From assembly GCF_004011695.2 (NCBI RefSeq), contig NC_082421.1:1246501-1310500 (forward strand): a stretch of DNA of 64,000 nt. Direction: 5' to 3'. The position numbers and the translations under genes were made by a program. Below are positions 1-12,123 of the stretch, piece after piece (position 1 is the first letter of the stretch; every line of letters begins with the position of its first letter). The notes below the pieces were generated by a model. That model did not search any database. It had not been told where the DNA came from and saw only the letters and a program-made list of their open reading frames with translations. The DNA is from Ascochyta rabiei. Its lineage: Eukaryota > Ascomycota > Dothideomycetes > Pleosporales > Didymellaceae.

Positions 1-1749
1 CTGTTAACGTACTCTATTAGTAAGCGGATTAAACAGGTAAGTAGATTACTCTGCTAAGACTACACTAAACCTCTACCTTACTACGTAATACCTTAACAAC
101 AACATTAATCTACGCCCTTAAGAGAAGCTATAATACAGCTTGTGCTCTAGGTAATTAAATAAGACGTAATACTTACCCTATAATACGCTGTAGCTATATA
201 TAACACACCTTATAGTATACTATATACTTAATAAACAGAACAACCTATATAAGCTAATTATACGCTAGTTTAACAGATTATAGACTAGACTAAAGAGGAC
301 GTAATTACTAAGTATATCCTTAAGCTAGATGCATAAGGATTTACCTCTTAGCTGGCTGCTATAGCTAATATAGCTAATTCTTTGCGTACTAAGCGTAATA
401 TAGGCTATATTAGCATAAACTAGCCTAACATGTTTATTAAGCGCTACTCTAACCTTAAAGTAAGGTTTAATTGTAAGTACAACTATAAGAGAGCCCTCTA
501 TAGGGATCTAGAGATTATTAGGGGCTAGTTTAGGCTTATAGCAAATGTTAAAGCTAAGTATAGTATCTAGAATAATAACACGTATAACTTTAATAAGATA
601 GGCTTTATAATAGGCTAGATATTAACAGAAGCAGTTATTATAGGCTTAGAGTGTTAAGAACAGCTAAAGGCAGTGTAGTAGGGTAATTAAGAGTAGATAA
701 TAGTTATATAGGGCATTAATAGCATAGAGTAGGCTATTCTACCCTTTATTATCTTTAAAGGCTGTAACTACCTCTCTACCTAGTATAAAGAGGACAATCT
801 GCCCTATAACTAGGTTATTAGAGTCTCTAAGAACAGATAGACTACTAATAAGCTTAGTCTAGACTAGTTAAAGCACTTTAATGCCTATATAAAGACGCGC
901 ACCTAAGAAGTGTACTAGCTACTCCTTATTAATAGCTATAAGAGCTATAACTCCCTTAACTTCTAATAATACTATAAGAAAGTAAAGATTATTACACTAT
1001 ATATACCTCTATACTTATCTTACCTCTTATAACTACTAAATATAGGTTATTTTACCTCTCTAAAGAAGGTATATAGGCGCTAAGCTAAGAATCTTATACA
1101 TAACTACATTACTTATATTACTAAAACTAAGTTCCTACTATACTTTATAGACGCCTATAAGGAGACATTTACTTCTAGTAATATCTAAGGAGGCTTCTAA
1201 GGCGCTAGAATAGTCCCTCTTAACCTAGAACGGGTTATAATAGGTCTTAATGTCTGCCTACGTACTCTACTGCTACCTACTATAGAAGATAAGCCCTAGC
1301 AGTCCTAAACCCTAAGCACTACCCTGCAATTAGGGTCGCAATTAACGCTAGTTTAAGAGAGGATTTAAAGGCATACAAGCAGCTTACTAACTTTAATAGT
1401 TAAGGCCTTTAAAAAGCTTACTAAAGGCGCAGCTATAGTAGCGCATAAGCTAGTGTTAGCTTAAAGGGAGATTACTAGGCTTTAAGCAGTAAATAAGGCT
1501 GCTACGCAACGTAAATTGTATAAAAGAAAGCAATTACAGCAGAAGAGAGTCCTAACAGCTAAGGAAGGCCTTTAATTAACTACTCTAACTAAGTTTAGGG
1601 CGTATAGTAATAGTAAGAAGGTAAAGAAGTAAGTACGCGCTAAAGGAGGGGAAGTAACCTAAAGACGCTGTATAAAGTGCTATAACGTTAGATATAACTT
1701 ACGTATATATAAGAAGGCTATAGAAGATGTTTCTAAATAATATTATATA

Positions 1750-3613
1750 ACGTACCCTACGGGCAAGCCGCTTAACAGGCGAGCCGCTCACTTTTGCTAA
1801 GCCCCTACCAAACTCCACCCTATTATGGCCCAAAACAACCTAGTTTAGTGCTGTAAAGTGCAGTATGGCCTGTAATACTATTTAGAAACTACTTCTACCT
1901 TTTTCTAACACGTTTGCGCGTTGTGTCCTGTCTAATTGCACTGTCTACAGCGTCTTTAGAAGGGCTTACCTCCTTTAGCGCGCACCTGCTTCTTTGCCTT
2001 CTTCCTATTACTACGCACCCTAAACTCCTTTAGAGTTGTTAATTACAGGCTATTCTTAACTATTAGGGTCTCTTCTGCCTAAACTTGCTTTCTTTTGTGT
2101 AATTTTTGTTGTATGGCTGCCTTATTAGTAGCTTAAAGCTAAGTAATCTCCTGTTGCGCTAACACTAGCTTATGCGCAATTATTACTGCCCCTTTTACTA
2201 CCTTCTTAAACGCCTTAACTATAGAGGTAGGCGAACTATCTATATGCCTCTAAATACTTGTCTTTATAAGCGTTGATTGCAACCTAAGTTTAAGGGTGTT
2301 ACTTAGGGTTTGCGACTGCCAGAGCTTGTTGTTAACAGGTAGTAGTAGTGATAGAGTGCGCAACTTCATATTAAGGGCTATTATAACCCGGTCTAGGTTA
2401 AATAGGACTAATCTAGCACCTTAGAACCCTCCCTAGATGTTCTTAGAAGTAATTGTAGCATTATAGGCGCGTATAAAGTATAGCAGGAACTCTGTCTTTA
2501 TAATATAGTTAATCTAGTTATATATAAGTATTTTAGCTTAGCGCCTATACGCCTTCTTTAAAGTAGTAAAATAACCTATATTAAGGGGCTATATAAGGTA
2601 TAATAAGTAAGAAGGTAAATAGAGAGCAATAATCTTGTTATCCTTGCAGTATTACTGGAATTTAAGAGAGTTGTAGCTCTTATAACTATTAATAATAAGT
2701 AAATAGTAGGTGCTAATAGTACGCTCCTTAGTATGCCTGTTAAAGTGCTTCAACTAGTTAAGACCAAGCTTGTTAGTAGTCTAGCTGTTATTAGAGACTC
2801 TAATAACCTAGTTGTAAGGCAGATCCTCTTCTTTGTACCAGGCAGAGAGGTAGTAGTAGGCTTTAAAGATAAGGAAGGCTAGAATAGCCTATCCTTTAGC
2901 ATTAATGCTCACTATAGCCGTAGCCTACTCTTAGTTGCCTAGCTAGATAGCCTTTAGCCGACCCTGTCGTTCTAAAGCTGTAACAACTGCTTCTAGGGAG
3001 ATCTAGCCTATTATAAAGCCTGTCTTGTTAAAGTTGTACGTGTCTTTATCCTAGATGCTATACTTAGCTTTAATATTAGCTACTAGGCTAAACTAGCTCT
3101 ATAGAACCTCAGAATCCTTATAGAGGGCTCTCTTATAGTCGTACTTGCAATTAAACTTAACTTTAAGCTCTAGGTGTTGCTTAACAAACGTACTAGGCCA
3201 GTTTACGCTAATAGGGCCTAGATTGCGCTTAGCGCGCAAAGAATTAGCTATAGTAGCTACATCTAAGAGCTAAGGAGAAAATCCTTACACATTTAGCTTA
3301 AGAACATACTTAATAATTACCTCCTTCTTATTATTATCTAGCTTCTGTAAGTTAGCTATAGAATCTGCGCGTAAAGGTTGTTCTGTGTGTTAGTTGCTTA
3401 GTGTCTTTTAAGGGACCCTGTAGATAGCTGCAGCGCGTTGCTAAGAGAGATTTGCGTCTTGTTTAAGAGCCTGGAGCGCAAGCTATATCTAAGCTTCCTT
3501 TAACGCGTCTAAATGGTGTTGTTAAGAAGACATTGGTGTAGGAGGAGAAGTTTAGTAGGGGCTTAGCAAAAGTAAGCGGCTTGCCTGTTAAGCGGCTCGC
3601 CTGTAGGGTACGT
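1750..3613 (-). mobile_element. pogo-like DNA transposon B1 inside A1
   Basis: Complete 1864-bp element with TIRs beginning ACGTACCCTACGGGC and a TA duplication at 1748-1749 and 3614-3615. It lies near the 3' end of the A1 transposase frame, and the two halves of A1 rejoin perfectly when it is removed. Its TIR carries two copies of a GCGAGCCGCTTA-type iteron, different from the A iteron. It is less mutated than its host A1, as expected for a later arrival. Confidence 0.95.
1788..3533 (-). pseudogene. B-family pogo transposase, RIP-destroyed
   Basis: A 582-codon frame from ATG (3533) to TGA (1788), which corresponds to TAA in sister copies; the stop lies inside the TIR. It has the same domain order as the A family: helix-turn-helix, CENP-B/Tc5-type DNA binding with a conserved WPSTFVKRHLELK-like segment, DDE_1 catalytic region, and a C-terminal C-x2-C-x4-H-x4-C knuckle whose Cys and His codons are still intact here. 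There are many TAA/TAG at Gln/Trp codons. The second catalytic Asp position reads Asn (LIINSYKS), as expected from G-to-A RIP on the opposite strand. Confidence 0.9.
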
Positions 3614-3956
3614 TACTGCACTACTATATATAAGGCTAAAGTAGGCTAATATAAGCTATAATAGGGTAGAAACTTAGTGTGGTCTTAGCAGAGTAATCTG
3701 CTTACCTGTTTAATCCGCTTACCTATAGAGTACGTTACTACTAGCACTAAAAACGTTAATAAGCCTAACCTTTACTATAGAGATTGTAGTAAGCTTAATA
3801 ACTAGCTTATATAGTAGGATCTCTTTATTACCTTCTAAGATAAGAAGGTTTCTAAGGCGAAATAAGTAGTCCTTATAGCTAGCTATAAGCGTAGTAAATT
3901 GTTTACCTAGATTAAGCCCTTTATATAGTAGTACTAAACTAAAAAGGCTCTAAATA

Positions 3957-5819
3957 ACGTACTCTACGGGTGAGCGGATTAAACGGGTGAGCAGATTACT
4001 CTGCTAAGACCACACTAAACCTCCACCTTACCACGCAATGCCTTAACAACAACATTAATCTACGCTCTTAAGAGAAGCTGCAATACAGCTTGCGCTCTAG
4101 GTAATTAAATAAGACGCGACGCTTACTATATAACGCGCTGTAGCTATATATAACACGCCTTATAGTATACCACACGCTTAATATATAGAACAACCTACAT
4201 AAGCTAATTATACGCCAGTTTAACAGATTATAGACTAGACTAAGGAGAACGTAATTGCTAAGTACATCCTTAAGCTAGATGCACAAGGATTTGCCTCTTA
4301 GCTGGCTGCTGTAGCTAATATAGCTAATTCTTTGCGTGCTGAGCATAATATAGGCTATGTTAGTATAAACTAGCCTAATATGTTTGTTAAGCGCCGCCCT
4401 AACCTTAAAGTAAGGTTTAATTGTAAGTACAACTACAAGAGAGCTCTCTGTCAGGATCTAGAGATTATTAGGGGCTAGTTTAGGCTTGTAGTAAATGTTA
4501 AAGCTAAGTATAGCATGTAAGATAATAACATATACAACTTTAATAAGACAGGCTTTATAATAGGCTAGATATTAACAGAAGCAGTTATTATAGGCTTAGA
4601 GCGTTAAGGACAGCTAAAGGCAGTGTAGTAGGGTAATTAAGAGTAGATAACAGTTATACAGGGCATTAATAGCACAGAGTAGGCTATTCTACCCTTTATT
4701 ATCTTTAAAGGCTGTAACCACCTCTCTGCCTAGTATAAAGAGGACAATCTGCCCTATAACTAGGTTATTAGAGTCTCTAAGAACAGATAGACTACTAATA
4801 AGCTTAGTCTAGACTAGTTAAAGCACTTTAATGCCTATATAAAGACGCGCACCTAAGAAGTGTACTAGCTACTCCTTATTAATAGCTATAAGAGCTATAA
4901 CTCCCTTAACTTCTAATAATACTATAAGAAAGTAAAGATTGTTACACTATGTATACCTCTACACTTATCTTACCTCTTATAACAACTAGATATAGGTTGT
5001 TTTACTCCTCTAAAGAAGGTATATAGGCGCTAAGCTAAGAATCTTATACACAACTATATTACTTATATTACTAAAACTGGGTTTCTACTATACTTTATAG
5101 ACGCCTGTAAGGAGACATTTACTTCTAGCAATATCTAAGAAGGCTTCTAAGGCGCTAGAATAGTCCCCCTTAACCCAGAACAGGTTATAATAGGTCTTAA
5201 TGTCCGCCTACGTACTCTACCGCTACCTACTGTAGAAGATAAGCCCTAGCAGTCCTAAACCCTAAGCACTACCCTGCAATTAGGGTCGCAATTAACGCTA
5301 GTTTAAGAGAGGATTTAAAGGCATGCAAGCAGCTTACTAACTTTAATAGTTAAGGCCTTTAAAAAGCTTACTAAAGGCGCAGCTATAGTAGCGTATAAGC
5401 TAGTGTTGGCTTAAAGGGAGATTACTAGGCTTTAAGCAGCAAATAAGGCTGCTATGCGACGTAAATCGCATAAAAGAAAGCAATTACAGCAGGAGGGAGT
5501 CCTAACAGCTAAGGAAGGCCTTTAATTAACTACTCTAACTACGTTTAGGGCGCGTGGTAATAGTAAGAAGGTAAAGAAGCGAGTGCGCACTAAAAGAGAG
5601 GAAGTAACCTAAAGACGCTGTACAAAGTACTATAACGTTAGACATAACTTACATACATATAAGAAGGCTGTAGAAGATGTTTCTAAATAATATTATGTAC
5701 TGCACTACTATATACAAGGCTAAAGTGGGCTAATGCAAGCTATAATAGGGTAGAAATTTAGTGTGGTCTTAGTAGAGTAATCCGCTCACCCGTTTAATCC
5801 GCTTACCTGTAGAGTACGT
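3957..5819 (+). mobile_element. pogo/Fot-like DNA transposon A2
   Basis: Complete 1863-bp element with TIRs starting ACGTACTCTACGGGTGAGC and TA duplications at 3955-3956 and 5820-5821. It is inserted in G1 gag; the unoccupied site in G2 is at 30257-30258, where G2 has CA and not TA. It keeps ATG and many CpA/TpG, so it is less RIP-affected than A1. Confidence 0.97.
4038..5780 (+). pseudogene. A-family pogo transposase
   Basis: A 581-codon frame, ATG to TAA, the stop being inside the right TIR. Helix-turn-helix and CENP-B/Tc5-type DNA-binding regions occupy about the first 150 residues, the DDE_1 domain follows, and a CCHC-like knuckle (second Cys now Tyr) lies near residue 530. The first catalytic Asp in the YNFDxxGF motif reads Asn here (YNFNKTGF), as does the second (LLINSYKSYNS); the third, in LDIGCF, is retained. 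In-frame TAA/TAG occur throughout at Gln/Trp positions. There is no frameshift relative to sister copies. Confidence 0.92.
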
Positions 5820-7244
5820 TAATATAGATGAATAGATAAAAATCTTTATTCTATCTAAAGAAAAGATTAAGCTAATTTTTAGAGTCTCTAATAAACTATA
5901 TATTACTTAATATAATATTTAGAAGATTAGATAGGATAGGTTAGCTACTAACTACGCTGCAGAGTTTTAATAGCTTACTGCTAACACTAATTAGGAAAAT
6001 ACTGCCCTAATTACTATATTTTAATAAGAATTAAAGCTAAAGGTTAAGAAAAAACTTATATACACTAGCGTAAGCATAAAAACTCTTAATAAGCTTATTA
6101 ATACTGTTATTAATATTAATATATAACTCTATAAACTTTAGTAAGAACTTTAAGATAACCCTAGAGTATATACTACTGTTACTGCTACTAATAAGCTACT
6201 ACTAAGGAACTAGTAGCGTAATAACTTAAATTAAGGATAGTAAGGAGACTGTAATTAGCTTAATACTAGTTATTACACCTATAGCAACACTTAGAGAAGA
6301 TACTATAGACCTAAAGTAATAGACCTCTTAAACCTTAATAAAAGACTACTAAAGTAATAGAATAAGAAGCCTAAAGGGGGTAACTAACATAGAGGTAGTA
6401 AGGACTACTACAACTATAGTAAACTAGGCTACTTTACTAGAAACTGCTAGATAAATAAGGTTTACTACTAGTTAAATATACTTACCTATAAATATAATAA
6501 TATAGATGCTAGTAATAAAGATTTTTTACTAATAATATAGAATAACTGCTAGAAGACCTAGAGTTTAGCCTAGAGGATAATAATAACTATATTGTACCTC
6601 TAATTTATATAGTAACACTCTACTAGAATACCTACACAGGTAAAGAAACATAGTACTACTCTAATAACAACTAGTAAAAAATAGATAACCTGCTAGACAT
6701 ATTAAAATAAAAGTTTTATAAAATAAATATTAAGGTAATATATAAATAGGAATGTATAGCTTAACAACGCTAGAAGCGTAATAATAAAAAAGCCTATTAC
6801 TAAATGTGTTAAGAACTTGTTACTTCTGTAAAAGGACCTAAAATTATTAAAAAAAACTCGAACTCTAACAGCTTGTTTACTAGTTTAAAAAAGAAATTAA
6901 TATTAGTAAACAGTTTACTAATAACCTAGAAGAAGCTAAAGACTAGCTTTAGTATAAGTAAGGAATATAGCTTAGCCTAGAACGTATATAGAAGTAGAAA
7001 GAAGAGCTACTACTAATTAGCCTATAACTATAGTATAGCCTAGACTACTAAAACCTAAAATATAGAAATATTATATAGATAGTATATACTAAGAATAAAT
7101 ATATAATCTACTATAATAAGAAGCTTAGTAAAGGATAGGTTCTAGTATAATAAGACCTCTAGTATAACTAATAGTACTAGTGTTATAATAACCTATATTA
7201 ACTTTCTCTTATTAATAAATACTAGAAAGTATACTTTTCTAGTA

Positions 7245-9107
7245 ACGTACTCTACAGGTAAGCGGATTAAACGGGTAAGCGGATTACTCTGCTAAGACCA
7301 CACTAAACCTCCACCTTACCACGCAATGCCTTAACAACAACATCAATCTACGCCCTTAAGAGAAGCTGCGATACAGCTTGCGCTCTAGGCAATTAAATAA
7401 GACGCAACGCTTACCCTATAACGCGCTGCAGCTATATATAACGCGCCTTATAGTATACTACACGCTTAATACACAGAACAACCTACATAAGCTAATTATA
7501 CGCTAGTTTAACAGATTATAGACTAGACTAAGAAGAACGTAATTACTAAGTAAATCCTTAAGCTAGATGCACAAGGATTTGCCTCTTAGCTAGCTGCTAT
7601 AGCTAATATAGCTAATTCTTTGCGTACTAAGCGTAATATAGGCCATATTAGCATAAACTAGCCTAACACGTTTATTAAGCGCCGCCCTAACCTTAAAGTA
7701 AGGTTTAATTGTAAGTACAACTACAAGAGAGCCCTCTGTAAGGATCTAGAGATTATTAGAGGCTAGTTTAGGCTTGTAGCGAATGTTAAAGCTAAGTATA
7801 GTATCTAGGACAATAATACGTACAACTTTAATAAGACAGGCTTTATAATAGGCTAGATATCAACAGGAGTAGTTATTACAGGCTTAGAGCATTAAGGACG
7901 GCTAAAGGCAGTGTAGTAGGGTATTTAAGAGTAGACAACAGTTATACAGGGCATTAATAGCACAGAGTAGGCTATTCTACCCTTTATTATCTTTAAAGGC
8001 TGTAACTACCTCTCTGCCTAGTACAAAGAGGACAATCTGCCCTATAACTAGGTTATTAGAGTCTCTAAGAACAGATAGACTACTAACAAGCTTAGTCTAG
8101 ACTAGTTAAAGCACTTTAATGCCTATATAAAGACGCGCACCTAAGAAGTATACTAGCTACTCCTTATTAACAGCTACAAGAGCTATAACTCCCTTAACTT
8201 CTAACAATACTATAAGGAAGTAAAGATTGTTACACTATGTATACCTCTACACTTATCTTACCTCTTATAACAACTAGATATAGGTTGTTTTACTCCTCTA
8301 AAGAAGGTATATAGGCGCTAAGCTAAGAATCTTATACACAACTATATTACTTATATTACTAAAACTAAGTTCCTACTATACTTTATAGACGCCTATAAGG
8401 AGACATTTACTTCTAGCAATATCTAAGGAGGCTTCTAAGGCGCTAGAATAGTCCCCCTTAACCTAGAACAGGTTACAATAGGTCTTAATGTCCGCCTACG
8501 TACCCTACCACTACCTACTGTAGAAGATAAGCCCTAGCAGTCCTAAACCCTAAGCACTACCCTGCAATTAGGGTCGCAATTAACGCTGGTTCGAGAGAGG
8601 ATTTAAAGGCATGCAAGCAGCTTACTAACTTTAATAGTTGAGGCCTTTAAAAAGCTTGCTAAAGGTGCAGCTATAGTAGCGCATAAGCTAGTGTTAGCTT
8701 AAAGGGAGATTACTAGGCTTTAAGCAGCAAATAAGGCTGCTATACAACGTAAATCGCATAAAAGAAAGCAATTACAGCAGGAGAGAGTCCTAACAGCTAA
8801 GGAAGGCCTTTAATTAACTACTCTAACTAAGTTTAGGGCGTATAGTAATAGTAAGAAGGTAAAGAAGCGAGTGCGCACTAAAGGAGAGGAAGTAACCTAA
8901 AGACGCTGTACAAAGTACTATAACGTTAGACATAACTTACATACATATAAGAAGGCTGTAGAAGATGTTTCTAAATAATATTATGTACTGCACTACTGTA
9001 TATAAGGCTAAAGTAGGCTAATATAAGCTATAATAGGGTAGAGATTTAGTGTAGTCTTAGCAGAGTAATCTGCTTACCTGTTTAATCCGCTTACCTGTAG
9101 AGTACGT
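7245..9107 (+). mobile_element. pogo/Fot-like DNA transposon A3
   Basis: Complete 1863-bp element, TA at 7243-7244 and 9108-9109, inserted late in G1 gag. The G2 empty site (31678-31679) reads AA where the TA target stood, so the sequences differ at the target itself. Inner TIR carries two GTAAGCGGATTA iterons. Confidence 0.97.
7326..9068 (+). pseudogene. A-family pogo transposase
   Basis: A 581-codon frame with ATG start and TAA stop inside the TIR. Same layout as the other A copies: DNA-binding N-terminus, DDE_1 core and C-terminal CCHC-like knuckle. The core motifs are again degraded in the RIP direction and the frame is filled with TAA/TAG. Length equals the other copies exactly, so no indels have accumulated. 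Confidence 0.92.
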
Positions 9108-11101
9108 TATAGATAACCTATAGTCTATAATATAAATATAGCTAGTAGTTAATAGGAGTTACTATAATATACACTAGCAGAACTACCTTAACATAGATTG
9201 TAAGAAGCACTACAGTACTAAGGAGTTTAAAGAGTTTAGTAAAGAGGGGACCTTTTTAGGCTAGCGCCTAAAAGCCCTAGGAATTAATATATTAATAGCA
9301 TTAGAAATAATCACCTTATTAAGCTACCTATTAAACTAAATAGAGTAGTCTTAATTATACTTTTAGACTTAGAAGTATAAGTAAGTTATATATCTAGAAT
9401 AGTAATATAGTAAGCTAGAATAAGCTTATATTATAAAGAGAACACTTACTTACTCTAAGTAGCTAATAGAGAATTAATGCTAGATAAATTACTATTTATA
9501 TTTAAAGTAATAGTAGCACGTCTATAGATATAAGGGCACTATAGGGAAATAAACCTAGATATCTTTATAAAGGCTACGTATAATGTTATACTAGAACTTT
9601 CCTAGTTATAGAAGTATAACCTAAAGATAGACTAGATATAAGAAAGACTTTTATTAGAAGGATGTAAATACAGTACTAATATATCTACACCTACGTAGCA
9701 TACGCAGCAGCTAGTAGATAAGAAGTAGATTAATAATATCCCTTTAATATATAAGATATACTAAGATAAAGTAGTTAACTCTATAGATACTAAATACCCT
9801 ACAGATTATAAAGTAAAAGTTAAGAAGAAAAGAGGTGTATTTTCTACTATTCTTAACCATTATAGATTATATATAGAGATATTTAGAGAAGAGCTTATAG
9901 TAAAAGCCTTACCTAAGTATAAACTCTAGAATTATATAATAAAGAACTAAAAAGGGAAGATACTAACTTTTAGGCTAATATATTAGTTATTAGAAAAGGA
10001 ACTTTAAGCACTTTAAAAGTACATAAAGGAGAACCTAAAGAAGGGATTTATTTAAAGATTAGAATTACCTATAGGGTACCTAATTATACTTATTTATAAG
10101 AAGGATAGTAAGCTATAACCTTACATTAACTTTAGAAAGTTAAATAAAATTACTATTAAGAACTACTACCTACTCTTAGATATTACAGAGTTATAGAACT
10201 AGCTAGTAAGAGCTTAGTACTTTATAGTTCTAGATCTATAAGGTATATACAACATTATATATATAAAGAAAAAAGAAGAATAGAAAATAGTATTTAGGAT
10301 ATAATAAAGACTCTATAAGTACCTAGTTATGCTATTTAGTCTAATAAACACACTAGTAACATGTTAGAAGTTAATTAATAACGTTCTAAGAGCACACTTT
10401 AACAGAACTATAGTAGCGTACTTAGACAATATCCTAGTATATATAAAGATACTAAAAAAGTTTAAATAATATATTATATAAGTGCTAGAATGCCTAAAGT
10501 AGGTAGACCTATAACTTAAACCTAAGAAGTCTAAATAGTATAAGAAGGAAGTTTAAATTCTTAGGGTATGTTGTAGCACAGTATAAAATTAAGATTAGTT
10601 TAATAAAATTAGAAGTAGTTAGGACTTAGCAGACGCTAAAAGCAATTAAATAGATCTAGAAATTCATAGGATTTATTAACTTTAACTAACGCTTTATTAA
10701 GGACTACTCCATAATTATAATCCTACTAATAAAGCTTACGTAGAAGGATACCCTATTTAAGTAGAGATAAGAATAGAATAATGTGTTTAAGGTACTTAAG
10801 TAAGCCTATCTTATACTTCCTACATTAATTATATTTTATAGTAGTAAACTAATATATATAGAGACTAATACCTTAGATCTTATATTAGGCGTATATATTA
10901 TATAGAAAAAGAATAGACTATAGTACTCTATTACTTACTACTTATATAAGTTCCTAGGACGTAAAGAATATTATAATATGTATAATAAAGAATTACTTAT
11001 AATTATATTAGCTTTAAAACATTAGTAACTATATATTAAAAGCTGCTTAGAACTTACTATCGACACTAACTATAAGAACCTAGTATACTCTACTACTACT
11101 A

Positions 11102-11300
11102 TACTAGTATATAGAGTAACTACCTTAGTAATACTAGTTAACAGAGTAACTACCTCGGTAATGCTAGTAAATAGGATGGATGCCCCTCTTATACCTAGCA
11201 TCTAAGGGATTACTAAGGTTATCCCCCCTATTTACTAGCATTACTAAGGTAGTTACTCTGTTAACTAGCATTACTAAGGTAGTTACTCTGTGCACCAGCA
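11102..11300. mobile_element. Hairpin element H, non-autonomous, hAT-like 8-bp duplication
   Basis: A 199-bp fold-back. The left arm starts TACTAGTATATAGAGTAAC and the right arm, read on the minus strand, starts TGCTGGTGCACAGAGTAAC; the two differ only by RIP-type transitions. Flanks are TACTACTA (11094-11101) and CACTACTA (11301-11308), an 8-bp duplication with one C-to-T, and G2 lacks the insertion. Each arm holds a duplicated ~30-bp segment (GAGTAACTACCTTAGTAATGCTAG-like). The arm sequence matches the first ~100 bp of the TRIM LTRs in this window. There is no coding capacity. The 8-bp duplication suggests hAT mobilisation, but the family is inferred. Confidence 0.75.
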
Positions 11301-12089
11301 CACTACTAAGGTCTTAAATTAATAATAAGCTTGTTAGTCTAAGATACTTAGGTTATATAAATTTAATATATTATATATACTAGGTAAAGACAATAGTAGA
11401 GCTAATATACTTAGCTAATAACACTACCTTACTAGAGTAAAATAAATTAGCTAGTTTTTAGTTCTAGGATTTAATAACAATTAATAACTTAGACTATAAT
11501 AGTAACTTAAAAATATAATATAAATTAAAAACAAACAGCGCGTTATATTAGACGTACTAGAGAAGCTTTAGAATAAGGCTATTACTAATTACTATAATAA
11601 CCTACTATATAAGCACACTAGAATTACACATATAATAGAATGTATTAAGTAAAACTATAAGTCTAGTAATATAAAGAATAAGGTTACTAAATATATTAAG
11701 AACTATACTAACTATTAGCAAAATAAATATAGTACACACGTAAAATATAGAGAAATATAGGTAATAGAGCTGCCTACAGCACTATAGATAAATATTACAA
11801 TAGATTTTATTACACAGCTACCTAGCTTAAGAGACCTAGTTACTAGAATTAACTACGACTTAATATTTGTTATAGTTAACAGATTTACTAAATATATAAA
11901 AATAATACTATTTTAATATAGTTATACTGTAGAGCAGCTTATATAAATGTTTCTAGATTAAAATATAAGGTATTATAGTATACTAGAATTAATTAGTAGT
12001 AATTAAAATAAGTTCTTTACGTTAAACTACTAGACTACGCTCTTAGCAGCTATTAGTACTAAGAAGAAGCTCTTAACAGCCTATTAACT

Positions 12090-12090
<1 letters not shown>

Positions 12091-12122
<32 letters not shown>

Positions 12123-12123
12123 A
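12091..12123 (+). repeat. (TAGA)n microsatellite in G1 integrase
   Basis: About eight tandem TAGA units in the integrase frame; G2 has only about four at 39529-39545, so the tract has expanded or shrunk since the copies diverged. Confidence 0.9.

Larger units (their letters stand above)
88..3696 (+). pseudogene. pogo-type DDE transposase, RIP-destroyed, split by B1
   Basis: The 581-codon frame (1743 nt after removing B1) starts at an ATA that aligns with ATG in sister copies and ends at TAA inside the right TIR. Domain order follows fungal Fot/pogo transposases: an N-terminal helix-turn-helix stretch, a CENP-B/Tc5-type DNA-binding region, the DDE_1 catalytic domain with the YNF(D)xxGF, LL(D)xYxSxNS and LQxLDIGCF motif regions, then a C-terminal CCHC-like knuckle. 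Dozens of in-frame TAA/TAG stand at Gln and Trp positions. It would have cut and pasted the element at TA sites; it cannot be expressed now. Confidence 0.9.
7..3735 (+). mobile_element. pogo/Fot-like DNA transposon A1, interrupted by B1
   Basis: Starts ACGTACTCTATTAGTAAGC and ends with the inverted counterpart AGAGTACGT, flanked by TA at 5-6 and 3736-3737. Removing nested B1 with one TA (1866 bp) leaves exactly 1863 bp, the length of all other complete A copies. It sits in the leader/gag start of G1; the empty site in G2 is at 30038-30039. It is the most strongly mutated A copy: its start codon is ATA and most CpA/TpG are gone, so it is probably among the older insertions. Confidence 0.95.
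3738..9290 (+). pseudogene. G1 gag, split by A2 and A3
   Basis: Decayed capsid frame of the chromovirus, homologous to 29967-31860 in G2. It has three pieces: 3738-3954, 5822-7242 and 9110 to about 9290. A RIP-altered zinc knuckle lies near 6404-6445, where Cys codons have become Tyr (YYNYSKLGYFTRNC). The true start lies before the A1 insertion, off-window or in the lost leader. The role would be particle formation and RNA packaging. Stops are TAA/TAG only. Family assignment rests on the knuckle, the colinear G2 copy and the downstream pol. Confidence 0.8.
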
